A stretch of 64,000 bases of DNA, from contig NZ_JHZX01000001.1 in NCBI RefSeq assembly GCF_000688335.1, forward strand, positions 124,001-188,000, read 5' to 3'. Below the pieces are notes generated by a model. It made no database searches. It was given only the letters and a program-made list of their open reading frames with translations, and had not been told where the DNA came from. Shown here piece after piece: positions 18,047 through 27,445 of this stretch (position 1 is the stretch's first letter; every line of letters begins with the position of its first letter). The DNA comes from Sediminibacter sp. Hel_I_10 (GTDB lineage Bacteria > Bacteroidota > Bacteroidia > Flavobacteriales > Flavobacteriaceae). Position numbers and translations under genes: made by a program.

Positions 18047-18388
18047 ATGATTAAGATATACCACAATGCACGTTGCAGAAAGTCCCGCGAAGGGCTTGAA
18101 CTCTTAAAAGATTCTAAAAAAGATTTCAAAGTCGTTGAATATTTGAAAGATCCCATTTCCGAAGAAGACCTAAAATCAATTCTTACCAAACTTAAAATGT
18201 CACCTATAGATTTGGTTCGCAAAAACGAATCGATTTGGAAATCAAATTTTCAAGATAAACAACTATCCGATCAAGATATTATTGAAGCCATGCTAAGTCA
18301 TCCTAAACTGATCGAGAGGCCTATTGTTGTTAACGACAATAAAGCAGTGATCGGTAGACCTTCGGAAAACATACTGGAAATTATCTAA
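18047..18388 (+). CDS. ArsC-family protein (arsenate reductase/Spx-like fold)
   Basis: The 113-residue protein starts MIKIYHNARCRKSREG, with the ArsC-type single cysteine C10 in a thioredoxin-like fold, and ends with the IERPIVV.....IGRP signature of the family. Glutaredoxin-dependent arsenate reductases and the uncharacterised YffB-type proteins both have this layout. No arsenic transporter or ArsR regulator is nearby, so a role in arsenate resistance is not supported by context. Confidence 0.85.
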   Translation: MIKIYHNARCRKSREGLELLKDSKKDFKVVEYLKDPISEEDLKSILTKLKMSPIDLVRKNESIWKSNFQDKQLSDQDIIEAMLSHPKLIERPIVVNDNKAVIGRPSENILEII

Positions 18389-18433
18389 TTTTTGTTTAAC
18401 GAATAATTAACGGAGTTAAACTAAACCATCGTT

Positions 18434-18441
18434 TATTTTTG
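18434..18441 (+). promoter_or_regulatory. Candidate -7 promoter element for the receptor operon
   Basis: TATTTTTG matches TAnnTTTG and lies 26 bp before the ATG of the small secreted protein gene. No TTG is found at the expected -33 distance. Confidence 0.45.
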
Positions 18442-18467
18442 CCGTCATATCCTTTTAATATTCTAAA

Positions 18468-18881
18468 ATGATACGAATTTTCACCATTTTACTTTGCTTT
18501 TTCTCATTACATACAACGTTGAATGCTCAAAATGCAACTGACGAGAAAGAAAAAGAACGTTACGAAGAACAGGTTGAGGAGAACAAACAAAAATTTCTCA
18601 ATGAATTTATAAAAACTTTGGATGTTGATGATTTCCAAAAGGAAATCATTAGACAAACCATGGATAGCTATTTTGATGAAGTCGTTAAGATATCAAAGTT
18701 AGGTTTGAAAAGCTTTGAAGCAAAAGACGAAGTGGTTAAAATGAGAGCTCGTCATTTTACAGATGTCAGAGCCATTGTTAACGAAGACGTTATGATGAAA
18801 ATCGAAGACGCGCTTACAGGGAAATGGAATCCTAAGGACGAAAAAAAGAAAAGAAAAAAACGAAAGAAAAACAACGATTAA
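18468..18881 (+). CDS. Small secreted helical protein, unknown function
   Basis: The 137-residue protein has a signal peptide (MIRIFTILLCFFSLHTTLNAQ), then a highly charged, probably all-helical body and a lysine-rich tail (KKKRKKRKKNN). I do not recognise the family; the helical, charged periplasmic layout is loosely Spy/CpxP-like, but no LTxxQ motif is visible. It lies 6 bp upstream of the outer-membrane receptor gene, so the two are surely co-transcribed and probably act together at the outer membrane. Confidence 0.75.
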   Translation: MIRIFTILLCFFSLHTTLNAQNATDEKEKERYEEQVEENKQKFLNEFIKTLDVDDFQKEIIRQTMDSYFDEVVKISKLGLKSFEAKDEVVKMRARHFTDVRAIVNEDVMMKIEDALTGKWNPKDEKKKRKKRKKNND

Positions 18882-18887
18882 TTATTT

Positions 18888-21407
18888 ATGAGATATCTTC
18901 TAATAGTATTCTGCCTAATTACCATTTTTAACGCCGATAAGCTACACGCTCAAAAAGAAATAACTGTTACTGGTAAGGTGGTAGATGCCGACGAAGGTTA
19001 TCCTTTAGAATATGCTACAGTCTCTTTTATAAATCCTTCTGATAATACCGTTGCTAACGGAGGCATTACAGACCTTCAAGGGGGCTTTGAAATTAAGGTC
19101 GCTCCAGGAACCTACAATGTTAAAATTGAATATCTTTCTTACAAAAACAAAACTTACGAAAATAAAAGTATAGATACCGATATTGATTTAGGTACTGTAG
19201 CTCTTAAAATCAATTTAGAAGCACTTGATGCTGTTGAAGTTGTTGCAGAACGTACAACCGTAGAGATAAAGCTAGATAAAAAAATATACAATATAGGTAA
19301 AGATCTGACTACTGCAGGCGGTACTGTAAGTGATGCTCTTAATAATGTACCCTCCGTTTCCGTTGATGTTGAAGGCTCGATTAGTCTGAGAGGAAATGAA
19401 AACGTTCGTATTTTGATTAATGGAAAGCCATCTGCACTCGCTGGTTTTGGAGATTCAAACGTATTGAGTCAACTACCAGCAGAGGCCATAGAACGAGTAG
19501 AAGTGATTACCTCTCCATCTGCAAGATATGATGCAGAAGGTACTGCTGGGATCTTAAATATCATTTTAAGACAAAAAGAAACCCTTGGTTTTAATGGTTC
19601 ATTAAGTTTGAATTTAGGAAATCCTGATTTAGCCGGTGTTGCTGCTAATCTTAATTATAGAACCGAAAAATTTAATCTCTTTTCCAATGTTGGGTTTCGA
19701 TATTTTGACGCGCCAAGAAACAGTTTTAGTGATGCTACATATTTTGATAGAATTGATGACGGTGAGCTCATTGAGCCAGAATATGAAAGAATTAGAGAAG
19801 ATCAAAAGGTAACAAGGCTTAACCGCAACTACAATGGGAATATTGGAATGGAATATTTCTTGTCTGATAAAACCTCGGTTACAGGGAGCTTATTTTATAG
19901 ATATGGAGAAGATGCCGATGAATCCCGCAATAACAGTGATCGTTTTAATGAGGGTGCTATCATTGAGCGCACCTTAAGAACCGAGCGTCAAAATGAAGAA
20001 GATAATAGTTATCAGGTGGCGCTAAACTACATTACCAAGTTCAATGACGATGGTCATCAACTCACAGCAGATTTTCAATATGTAAATGATGATGAGTATC
20101 AAACCACTTTTATAGATGAAAATTACCTTGTTAGCCAAGAGGATAATCCAGAGGCTTTTCAAATGGAACGTATTTTTCAAGATGAGGTTCAAAATGAATA
20201 TTTACTTCAAGCAGATTATGTATTACCTATAGGCGAAAATGCACGATTTGAAGCGGGATACAGAGGTAGTTTTGAAAATGAAGTGACTGATTATCGCCTA
20301 GAACAAGAAAATATTACCAACGGAAACTTTTTTATAAATGACACCATAAGCAATGTGTTTGACTATGACGAAAATGTCAATGCCATCTATTCTCAATATG
20401 GTACTAAATTTGGTGAGTTTTCTTTTTTATTGGGGCTTCGTTTAGAAAACACACAGCTTAAAGGTAAAATAGACTCTCAGCTAAGTGACGAAGATTTGAA
20501 TAATGCCTTCAATTTTCCTATAGATACCGATTTCAATAAAAATTATTTAGGCCTCTTCCCTACTGTCAATCTCATTTATAATTTGGGCGCAGGTCAAGAG
20601 GATATAGAAGAAAGTATTACTGTTGGTTACAATAGACGTATCAATAGACCTAGAGGTTGGTACATCAATCCGTTTCCTACGCGTTCTAGTAGAACTCGAG
20701 TTTTTCAGGGAAATCCCAATCTTAATCCGGCTTTTTCAAGTGCTTTTGACTTAGGATACTTAAAACGTTGGAAAGAATTAACGTTGACCTCTTCTGTATA
20801 TTATCAATACGAAACTGATTCTTTTGAGCGTGTTGAAGAGAACACAGGACAACAAACTTCAGATGGTATTGATATTATACGAACTATCCCAGTCAATTTA
20901 TCAACAAATACTAGAATTGGTGCCGAATTAGGTATTCTTTACAACCCAGCTAAATGGTTAAGATTAAATACAAGTTTTAACTTTTTTCAGTTTGAAACCG
21001 AAGGTGATTTTAATGGTGTAGATTACAGTGCTAAAAATAACAGTTGGTTTGCGCGTTTTAGCGGTAAAGTGACATTACCCGGAAAAATTGATTGGCAAAC
21101 AAATGCATTTTATAGAGGTCAACAACAAGGCGCACAAACTAAAACCAATGGGTTATTCTCAATGGACCTAGCATTTAGTAAAGAAGTTTTCAAGGACAAG
21201 GCAACTGTATCCCTCAACATTAGAGATGTATTCAACTCTAGAATTAGAAGACAATTGACTACTACAGAATTCTTCTCAAGAGAATCTGAATCACAATGGA
21301 GACAACGCCAAGTAACTTTAGCGCTTATCTATAGATTTAATATGAAAAAGGAAAGAAAGGCAGAGGGCCGAGGTGATGGCGGTGATGAATTTGACTTTGA
21401 GGGCTAA
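18888..21407 (+). CDS. TonB-type outer-membrane beta-barrel receptor
   Basis: The 839-residue protein has a signal peptide, a carboxypeptidase-regulatory-like domain at about 25-105 (ITVTGKVVDADEGYPLEYAT), a plug with SLRGNENVRILINGKPSAL, and a long beta-barrel with aromatic-rich strands ending LALIYRFN. The final ~20 residues form a charged tail (KKERKAEGRGDGGDEFDFEG) beyond the last strand, which is unusual for a barrel that normally ends in an aromatic residue. It fits the outer membrane beta-barrel family seen in Bacteroidota. The substrate is unknown; no SusD-like partner is present, which argues against a glycan-uptake locus. Confidence 0.87.
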   Translation: MRYLLIVFCLITIFNADKLHAQKEITVTGKVVDADEGYPLEYATVSFINPSDNTVANGGITDLQGGFEIKVAPGTYNVKIEYLSYKNKTYENKSIDTDIDLGTVALKINLEALDAVEVVAERTTVEIKLDKKIYNIGKDLTTAGGTVSDALNNVPSVSVDVEGSISLRGNENVRILINGKPSALAGFGDSNVLSQLPAEAIERVEVITSPSARYDAEGTAGILNIILRQKETLGFNGSLSLNLGNPDLAGVAANLNYRTEKFNLFSNVGFRYFDAPRNSFSDATYFDRIDDGELIEPEYERIREDQKVTRLNRNYNGNIGMEYFLSDKTSVTGSLFYRYGEDADESRNNSDRFNEGAIIERTLRTERQNEEDNSYQVALNYITKFNDDGHQLTADFQYVNDDEYQTTFIDENYLVSQEDNPEAFQMERIFQDEVQNEYLLQADYVLPIGENARFEAGYRGSFENEVTDYRLEQENITNGNFFINDTISNVFDYDENVNAIYSQYGTKFGEFSFLLGLRLENTQLKGKIDSQLSDEDLNNAFNFPIDTDFNKNYLGLFPTVNLIYNLGAGQEDIEESITVGYNRRINRPRGWYINPFPTRSSRTRVFQGNPNLNPAFSSAFDLGYLKRWKELTLTSSVYYQYETDSFERVEENTGQQTSDGIDIIRTIPVNLSTNTRIGAELGILYNPAKWLRLNTSFNFFQFETEGDFNGVDYSAKNNSWFARFSGKVTLPGKIDWQTNAFYRGQQQGAQTKTNGLFSMDLAFSKEVFKDKATVSLNIRDVFNSRIRRQLTTTEFFSRESESQWRQRQVTLALIYRFNMKKERKAEGRGDGGDEFDFEG

Positions 21408-21436
21408 TCACAACCTCTTAAAATGATGGCCTTGGA

Positions 21437-21487
21437 AGCACATAAAAAAAGGGAAATTCTATAAGAATTTCCCTTTTTTTATGTGCT
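21437..21487. terminator. Long perfect palindrome, bidirectional terminator
   Basis: A perfect 24-bp inverted repeat (21437-21460 and 21464-21487) with a 3-base loop includes GGGAAATTCT/AGAATTTCCC and internal A- and T-runs. It lies between the receptor gene and the convergent small membrane protein gene. Confidence 0.85.
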
Positions 21488-21505
21488 ATATTTAGCTAAA
21501 TTGAA

Positions 21506-21685
21506 TTAGCTTTTTAATGCTTTTTTTCTTTTGCGTTCTTCTTTTATCTCATTTAAACGCTCAATAAGTGATCCTCCAATCCAGTAAGGAACAACAAAAG
21601 TAATGAGGAAAATCATTAGCCAAAACCCTATGGTTAAAATAGTTAAAAACGCTAAAAATCCTAAATATTGGTCAAATTCAAACAT
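21506..21685 (-). CDS. Small membrane protein, unknown function
   Basis: The 59-residue protein starts MFEFDQYLGF, has one or two hydrophobic segments (LAFLTILTIGFWLMIFLITFVV) and a basic tail (KEERKRKKALKS). The frame extends upstream to 21736, but a promoter with TATCTTTG at 21706-21713 lies inside that extension, so the ATG at 21685 is the right start. No family is recognised. Confidence 0.7.
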   Translation of the reverse strand: MFEFDQYLGFLAFLTILTIGFWLMIFLITFVVPYWIGGSLIERLNEIKEERKRKKALKS

Positions 21686-21705
21686 GAGATTAATTTTTAT
21701 TACGG

Positions 21706-21736
21706 CAAAGATAAAATAAAGCACTTTGTTTTGCAA
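21706..21736 (-). promoter_or_regulatory. Bacteroidota promoter for the 59-residue membrane protein
   Basis: On the minus strand TTG (21734-21736) is followed after 20 bases by TATCTTTG (21706-21713), an almost ideal -33/-7 pair. The ATG is about 20 bases below the -7 element. Confidence 0.7.
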
Positions 21737-21840
21737 TAGTTTATTGAGGATTTGTTTAAAACCTCATTAAAATACACCTATATCCATCTCAAACTTTAAG
21801 ATTGAACCAATTATTTCCTATTAAAAAACATTGAAAACCC

Positions 21841-21848
21841 TAACTTTG
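21841..21848 (+). promoter_or_regulatory. Candidate -7 promoter element for fumC
   Basis: TAACTTTG matches TAnnTTTG exactly, 25 bp before the fumC ATG. The -33 TTG is not evident at 19-21 bp. Confidence 0.55.
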
Positions 21849-21873
21849 TGGAACAACTAAAATTTCAACCCAT

Positions 21874-23271
21874 ATGGATTTCAGAATAGAAAAAGATACT
21901 ATGGGCGAGGTTAAAGTACCCGCAGATAAACTTTGGGGTGCCCAAACTGAACGCTCTAGAAACAACTTTAAAATTGGCCCAACGGCATCTATGCCCTTGG
22001 AAATAGTTTATGGCTTTGCATACCTCAAAAAAGCAGCAGCTTACACCAATCATGAACTTGGCGTACTGGCCGAAGAAAAACGAGATTTAATAGCAAAAGT
22101 CTGTGATGAAATTCTTGATGGAAAACATGATGATCAATTTCCTTTGGTTATTTGGCAAACAGGTTCTGGTACACAAAGTAACATGAATGTTAATGAGGTA
22201 GTTGCTAATAGGGCACACCAAATTGCAGGGAAAACAATTGGCGAAGGCGAAAAAACCATTCAGCCAAATGATGATGTTAATAAATCGCAGTCCTCCAACG
22301 ATACCTTTCCTACAGGAATGCACATTGCGATCTATAAAAAAGTCGTAGACACAACCATATCAGGAGTCATAAAACTTAGAAATACACTTCACGAAAAATC
22401 TCAAGAATTCAAGCATGTTGTCAAAATAGGTCGAACACACCTCATGGATGCAACACCATTAACTTTGGGTCAGGAATTCTCAGGATACGTATCTCAGTTA
22501 GATCACGGTATTAAAGCTTTAGAAAACACCTTACCTCATTTATCAGAATTAGCCCTTGGTGGAACAGCCGTAGGTACAGGGCTTAACACGCCAAAAGGTT
22601 ATAGCAAACTCGTTGCAGAATATATTGCTGACTTTACGAAGCTGCCATTTGTTTCAGCAGATAATAAATTTGAAGCGCTAGCCGCCCACGATGCTTTAGT
22701 TGAAACTCACGGTGCACTCAAACAATTAGCGGTGTCTCTAAACAAAATAGCCAATGATATTAGAATGATGGCCTCAGGACCTCGAAGTGGAATTGGAGAA
22801 ATAATTATCCCAGCAAATGAGCCGGGTAGTTCCATCATGCCAGGCAAAGTCAATCCAACACAATGTGAAGCCTTGACCATGGTTTGTGCTCAAGTTATGG
22901 GTAATGATGTTGCTGTAACCGTTGGAGGCACACAGGGCCATTACGAACTTAATGTATTTAAACCAATGATGGCTGCTAATTTATTGGAGTCTGCGCAACT
23001 CATTGGAGATGCCTGTGTCAGTTTTGATGAACATTGTGCCTCAGGAATAGAGCCTAATCATGAAGTTATTAAACAATTATTGAACAATAGTTTAATGCTA
23101 GTAACAGCCTTAAATACAAAAATAGGCTATTATAAAGCCGCTGAAATTGCAAATACAGCCCATAAAAATGGTACAACGCTCAAAGAAGAAGCTATTAATC
23201 TAGGTTATGTAACTGCAGAAGACTATGATGACTGGGTTAAGCCAGAAGACATGGTAGGTACGCTGAAATAG
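21874..23271 (+). CDS. fumC: Class II fumarate hydratase
   Basis: The 465-residue protein is a full-length class II fumarase, which interconverts fumarate and malate in the TCA cycle. The fumarase/aspartase signature [11 protein letters not shown] lies near residues 317-327, and [10 protein letters not shown] and [12 protein letters not shown] are further conserved segments. Class II enzymes are iron-free and oxygen-stable. The gene is monocistronic: it has its own -7 element upstream and a strong hairpin directly after the stop. Confidence 0.96.
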   Translation: MDFRIEKDTMGEVKVPADKLWGAQTERSRNNFKIGPTASMPLEIVYGFAYLKKAAAYTNHELGVLAEEKRDLIAKVCDEILDGKHDDQFPLVIWQTGSGTQSNMNVNEVVANRAHQIAGKTIGEGEKTIQPNDDVNKSQSSNDTFPTGMHIAIYKKVVDTTISGVIKLRNTLHEKSQEFKHVVKIGRTHLMDATPLTLGQEFSGYVSQLDHGIKALENTLPHLSELALGGTAVGTGLNTPKGYSKLVAEYIADFTKLPFVSADNKFEALAAHDALVETHGALKQLAVSLNKIANDIRMMASGPRSGIGEIIIPANEPGSSIMPGKVNPTQCEALTMVCAQVMGNDVAVTVGGTQGHYELNVFKPMMAANLLESAQLIGDACVSFDEHCASGIEPNHEVIKQLLNNSLMLVTALNTKIGYYKAAEIANTAHKNGTTLKEEAINLGYVTAEDYDDWVKPEDMVGTLK

Positions 23272-23281
23272 GGACAAAAGC

Positions 23282-23323
23282 ATCAATTAACCGATAAAAT
23301 TAGTTTTTTATCGGTTAATTGAT
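23282..23323. terminator. fumC terminator hairpin
   Basis: A perfect 18-bp inverted repeat, ATCAATTAACCGATAAAA and its complement (23282-23299 and 23306-23323), with a 6-base loop, lies 10 bp after the fumC stop. Confidence 0.75.
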
Positions 23324-23349
23324 TTATATTAGCATTTAAACATTTTTTT

Positions 23350-24768
23350 ATGAAAAAAATTCTACTCAACGTCTTATTCTTAATCGGTATTATTCAATTA
23401 AATCACGCACAACCTTTTAATGGCCCCATAAATATTGATCCTAATACAGGGAACGAACCCTATGAGCTAGAGAGTGGTGATCTTGATGGTGACGGAGATT
23501 TAGACTTAGTTATGGCCACCCTTTTGTCATCACCAGAACAGGATTTTATTAAATGGTATAAAAATGACGGTTTAGGTAATTTTACTATCGAAGCTACTAT
23601 ATCCTCTGCTATTACCTTTATTGATGGTTTAGCTGTAGCCAATATTGATAACCAATTTGGAGATGACATTATTGTTAGTTCTGGAAATCAAAGTAAACTG
23701 GTTTACTTTCTCAGTGATGGTAATGGCGGTTTTAGTGAAGAAATCACTATTGATGCTGCCTTAATTGAACCAGGCGAAGTCGTTACTGGTGATATCAATA
23801 ATGATGGTCATATTGATATCGTATCTATGTCTTATGTAGACAATAAAACCGTATGGTATTCTGGAGATGGCACCGGTAATTTTACTAGTGAACCTGATAT
23901 TGAAACTGGAGCGTCTGATGGTCCATTTTATATAGATGTAGGTGATTTTGACAATGATAATGATCTTGATGTGTTAGTAGGATCTTACAATACCCAGTCA
24001 ATAGAAATTTTTTACAATCAATTAACAGAAAGTGGTACAGATACCGTGAGCTGGATTCAAGATGCTGTAACTGTCTATTCTGGTAACTTAACTGACAATA
24101 CTATTTTGGAGGTGAGATTTGCCGATGTTAATAACGATGGTGTTATGGATATTGTTAAATTAGATAACAAATCGGGTGATGTCGCTTGGTACAATAAAAT
24201 TAAAGACGGACCTTCTACAGAAAATATAATTTCCGACGAAAGCATTATTGACCGTCCAGGTAAAGTTCTTGTAGCAGATTTAGACGGTGATAATTTAAAT
24301 GATGTGATATTAAGTGGTGCATTGCCAGCAGATGACACCATCATCTATTTTACAGGTGTAGCTAACGCTTCTCCCGAAGCAATTCCAACACTTATAGATA
24401 ATCAACCTTTTATAGTTTTTGACATGTCTGCAGCAGATTTTAACGGTGATGGCGATTTAGACATTGCTTCATTGGCAAATCTCAATGATCGATTAGATCT
24501 ATATGAAAATGAAAGACTTACATTAAGTACCAACACGCTAGAAAATCATCTCATTTCTATATTTCCAAATCCAGCCAATCATACTCTAAATTTTAAAGGT
24601 ATTTCAGCAGACATCAATACCGTTCAAGTTTATGATGTTATTGGTCAATTAGTTTTGAACTCAAAATTAGACGGACAAACATCAATAAATGTTTCTGAAT
24701 TGCAAAGTGGTTTGTACACCATCAAATTATACAACAGTTCTGAGACTTTAAAATTTATCAAAAAGTAA
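23350..24768 (+). CDS. FG-GAP/VCBS repeat protein with T9SS type A sorting domain
   Basis: The 472-residue protein has a signal peptide (MKKILLNVLFLIGIIQLNHA) followed by about six FG-GAP/VCBS-type beta-propeller blades with calcium-binding-like loops such as DLDGDGDLDLV, DINNDGHIDIV, DFDNDNDLDVL, DVNNDGVMDIV and DFNGDGDLDIA. A type A sorting domain closes the protein (IFPNPANHTLNFKG... to LKFIKK). It should be a surface or secreted propeller exported by T9SS; ligand unknown. It is flanked by hairpins on both sides, so it is probably transcribed alone. Confidence 0.9.
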   Translation: MKKILLNVLFLIGIIQLNHAQPFNGPINIDPNTGNEPYELESGDLDGDGDLDLVMATLLSSPEQDFIKWYKNDGLGNFTIEATISSAITFIDGLAVANIDNQFGDDIIVSSGNQSKLVYFLSDGNGGFSEEITIDAALIEPGEVVTGDINNDGHIDIVSMSYVDNKTVWYSGDGTGNFTSEPDIETGASDGPFYIDVGDFDNDNDLDVLVGSYNTQSIEIFYNQLTESGTDTVSWIQDAVTVYSGNLTDNTILEVRFADVNNDGVMDIVKLDNKSGDVAWYNKIKDGPSTENIISDESIIDRPGKVLVADLDGDNLNDVILSGALPADDTIIYFTGVANASPEAIPTLIDNQPFIVFDMSAADFNGDGDLDIASLANLNDRLDLYENERLTLSTNTLENHLISIFPNPANHTLNFKGISADINTVQVYDVIGQLVLNSKLDGQTSINVSELQSGLYTIKLYNSSETLKFIKK

Positions 24769-24794
24769 AATAGCTTAACATATTTCAAAAAACA

Positions 24795-24821
24795 AAGCGC
24801 CAAGATCAAATCTTGGCGCTT
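24795..24821. terminator. Bidirectional terminator (FG-GAP gene and rnpB)
   Basis: AAGCGCCAAGAT and its complement (24795-24806, 24810-24821) form a 12-bp stem with a 3-base loop. It ends the FG-GAP gene on the plus strand and follows rnpB on the minus strand. Confidence 0.8.
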
Positions 24822-24828
24822 GTTTTGT

Positions 24829-25142
24829 AAGTAAATCTATAAGCCGAATTCTGTTCATCTCAAATTGAATCTAAGATTACCCTATCATTTATCTGAGTTT
24901 ACTGTTACCAGCAAACTTTAGCTGTCTACCCTCTAACAATCGCGCGTGTACGCTCAAACGTTAGTATACATGACATTGCACCACATAGAGTTTACCTGGT
25001 TTCACTACAGCATAACCTGTACTTGCTTTCTGTTGCACTTTTCCTGATCTCACGACCGGTGGCTGTTAACCACTATGATTGCACTATGGTGTTCGGACTT
25101 TCCTCCATCCCAAAACTGGAACAGCGATAGGGCGATTTACTA
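24829..25142 (-). ncRNA. rnpB: RNase P RNA (bacterial type A)
   Basis: Read on the minus strand, the region carries the conserved 5' core GGAGGAAAGTCCGAACACC (complement of about 25090-25108), the internal ACAGAAAGCAAG block and the 3' core ACAGAATTCGGCTTATAG. The ends pair as helix P1: AGTAAATC at the 5' side (complement of 25134-25141) with GATTTACT at the 3' side (complement of 24830-24837). The resulting RNA is about 314 nt, plausible for this group. It is the ribozyme that trims the 5' leader of tRNA precursors. Boundaries are set by P1 and may be off by a few bases. A terminator hairpin follows at 24795-24821. Confidence 0.93.
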
Positions 25143-25231
25143 GCCTCAAAATTACAAATAAAATTAAGTTAAATCTTTTATCAAAAATGTATTTGTCTAT
25201 ATTGCACGAAAAATAAAACAGTCTACATATT

Positions 25232-26212
25232 ATGAAAAAACTATCCTTAATTTTTTTGTTTACATTATTGTTCATTTCTAACTCCAACGCTCAAATGGGA
25301 TTTGGTAAGCTAGAAGACGTTATGGAAGTTCAAGAAAAAACGCTATTGGTGATAACGGATGCTCAAAGTAGTAGCCTTTTGAAAAAAATTGAAAAAGATC
25401 CAGAAAAATATACAGAATATTCAGACGAAATCGATCAATATAATTTGGCATTGAAAGAAGCATTCAATAAAACTTGGACTTTTTCAAATAAAATTGAATA
25501 TATAACTCAAGAAGAATTGGCATCAATTGAAAAGGACAAATCTAAAAAAGGTAACTATGCTTATTTTGATAACCAAATCAATAGATCACCTAGTAGATTT
25601 ACATCTTCGTCTTCAAAGGCTGGTGACCCAGACACCTATTCTTTGGTTTTAGGACTTACAGATCAAAAAAAACCAGTGTATCAAATGATGTATGCTACTT
25701 TGCACCCTACAGAGGCTGATTTAACATTTATTATTCAACAATTCCAAAACTATCTTAATACAAGGATTGCACTTAAAACTGATAAAAAAAGCAAAAAAGA
25801 CATTAGAGAAGAACTTAAAGAAAATGCCAATCTACTCAAAACTAAAACCTTACTTTTAGACGAGAATTTTGTAGATGACGATCTTAAAAAAAATATTAAT
25901 GAGATTTATAAATTCAAATATAAATTAACCAGTAAGGAGGAAATAGACAAAGCAATACTTAGCAGAAATGCTGAAATTGCCTATATAAGAGCTGTTCCAG
26001 TAACGCAACAATCTGGCGGAAAAAATTCAGTAGTCAAATTGTCAAAACTTATTTTTGTACAATATGTGGTAAGTGCCGAGGATGGTAAAATTTTGGGCTA
26101 TGCTGCACCTTCCGCTATGGGGTTAGGAGGAAATCTAGGAGCCCTAACTAGCTCCAGCAATCGTAATACTACCGAAAAGGATTTAGAAAAAATAATAAAG
26201 AATATCGATTGA
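25232..26212 (+). CDS. Secreted protein of unknown function
   Basis: The 326-residue protein has a signal peptide ending SNSNAQ at about residue 21. The body is mixed alpha/beta and lysine-rich, with a middle region GDPDTYSLVLGLTDQKKPVYQM and a glycine/serine-rich tail. I do not recognise a domain. It is probably periplasmic: no lipobox cysteine and no sorting domain are seen. It stands alone between rnpB on the other strand and dnaX, and has its own terminator. Confidence 0.75.
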   Translation: MKKLSLIFLFTLLFISNSNAQMGFGKLEDVMEVQEKTLLVITDAQSSSLLKKIEKDPEKYTEYSDEIDQYNLALKEAFNKTWTFSNKIEYITQEELASIEKDKSKKGNYAYFDNQINRSPSRFTSSSSKAGDPDTYSLVLGLTDQKKPVYQMMYATLHPTEADLTFIIQQFQNYLNTRIALKTDKKSKKDIREELKENANLLKTKTLLLDENFVDDDLKKNINEIYKFKYKLTSKEEIDKAILSRNAEIAYIRAVPVTQQSGGKNSVVKLSKLIFVQYVVSAEDGKILGYAAPSAMGLGGNLGALTSSSNRNTTEKDLEKIIKNID

Positions 26213-26230
26213 TTATAGAACCAAATTCAT

Positions 26231-26260
26231 AAGAGGCTTTTAAAAGCCTCTTTTTTTTGT
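26231..26260 (+). terminator. Rho-independent terminator
   Basis: AAGAGGCTTTT/AAAAGCCTCTT (26231-26252) is followed by a T-run, 18 bp after the preceding stop. Confidence 0.85.
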
Positions 26261-26314
26261 TGATAACTAATATTAAAATCAGTTAGTGCAATCCTATGTT
26301 TAAGCCTGAATTTT

Positions 26315-26322
26315 TAACTTTG
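26315..26322 (+). promoter_or_regulatory. Candidate -7 promoter element for dnaX
   Basis: TAACTTTG matches TAnnTTTG exactly and lies 49 bp before the dnaX ATG. No clear -33 TTG is seen. Confidence 0.5.
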
Positions 26323-26371
26323 TTATGTTTTGATTTAGGTACTAAAAAGTCCTATCAAAATTGACTTGAGT

Positions 26372-27445
26372 ATGGAACATTTCGTAGTATCGGCCAGAAA
26401 ATATAGACCTCAAACCTTTAAAGACGTTGTGGGGCAACAGGCTATTACAAACACATTACTCAACGCAATTGAACATAACCACCTTGCGCAAGCACTACTA
26501 TTTACAGGACCTAGAGGTGTAGGAAAAACAACTTGTGCCAGAATTCTGGCAAAAATGATCAATAGCGATGGTAACGCTACAGGAGATGAAGATTTTGCCT
26601 TTAATATTTTTGAACTGGATGCCGCATCTAATAACTCTGTGGATGATATCAGGAATTTAACCGATCAGGTTCGTATTCCACCACAAGTTGGCAAGTACAA
26701 AGTCTATATCATTGACGAGGTGCATATGTTGTCTCAAGCGGCCTTCAATGCCTTTTTAAAAACCTTAGAGGAACCTCCAAAACATTGTATTTTTATTTTA
26801 GCAACTACTGAAAAACATAAGATCATTCCCACCATCTTATCGCGATGTCAAATTTTCGATTTCAAGAGAATTACAGTAAAAGACGCTAAAGATTATCTTA
26901 AATATATTGCAGAAGAACAGGGTATTACTGCAGAAGATGATGCCTTACACATTATTGCTCAAAAAGCAGATGGCGCCATGCGAGATGCCCTTTCTATTTT
27001 TGATAGGGTGGTAAGTTTTTCGGGTAAAAATCTCACTAGACAAGCGGTTACAGAGAACTTAAATGTTTTAGATTATGAAACCTATTTTGAAAGCACTGAT
27101 TTCATTTTAGAAAATAAGATTCCCGAATTATTAGTTCACTTTAACCATACCCTTTCTAAAGGATTTGATGGTCATCATTTTATTGCTGGATTAGCTTCCC
27201 ATTTTAGAGACTTGATGGTGTGCCAAAATGAAATGACGCTAGAATTATTAGAGGTTGGAGAAGACACCAAAGCAAAATATCTAGAACAATCTAGAAAAGC
27301 ACCATATCCTTTTTTAATAAAAGGTATCGAACTCGCTAATGAATGCGACCTCAAGTATAAAAGCAGTAAGAACCAGCGACTGCTGGTCGAACTTTGTTTA
27401 ATGCAACTTGCCTCTATCACTTTTGATGGAGAAAAAAAAAAATAG
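26372..27445 (+). CDS. dnaX: DNA polymerase III gamma-like subunit (clamp loader), frame 0 of dnaX
   Basis: The 357-residue product covers clamp-loader domains I-III: Walker A GPRGVGKTT at residues 46-54, Walker B/DExx in IIDEVHMLS, and the arginine-finger motif ILSRCQ. The cysteine-rich zinc module of E. coli gamma/tau is not present between Walker A and ELDAASNNSVDD. A TTG at 26366 is in frame, but the ATG at 26372 (MEHFVVSARKYRPQTF) is the normal start. The frame stops at TAG 27443-27445 straight after an 11-A run, exactly where domain III should end. The tau part continues in the +1 frame. This is either programmed production of gamma and tau or a one-base indel (see finding). Confidence 0.93.
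   Translation: MEHFVVSARKYRPQTFKDVVGQQAITNTLLNAIEHNHLAQALLFTGPRGVGKTTCARILAKMINSDGNATGDEDFAFNIFELDAASNNSVDDIRNLTDQVRIPPQVGKYKVYIIDEVHMLSQAAFNAFLKTLEEPPKHCIFILATTEKHKIIPTILSRCQIFDFKRITVKDAKDYLKYIAEEQGITAEDDALHIIAQKADGAMRDALSIFDRVVSFSGKNLTRQAVTENLNVLDYETYFESTDFILENKIPELLVHFNHTLSKGFDGHHFIAGLASHFRDLMVCQNEMTLELLEVGEDTKAKYLEQSRKAPYPFLIKGIELANECDLKYKSSKNQRLLVELCLMQLASITFDGEKKK

Noticed and set aside
25084-25287. 67-codon minus-strand frame
   Set aside because: It overlaps the conserved RNase P RNA and the start of the secreted protein gene; the RNA explains the conservation.
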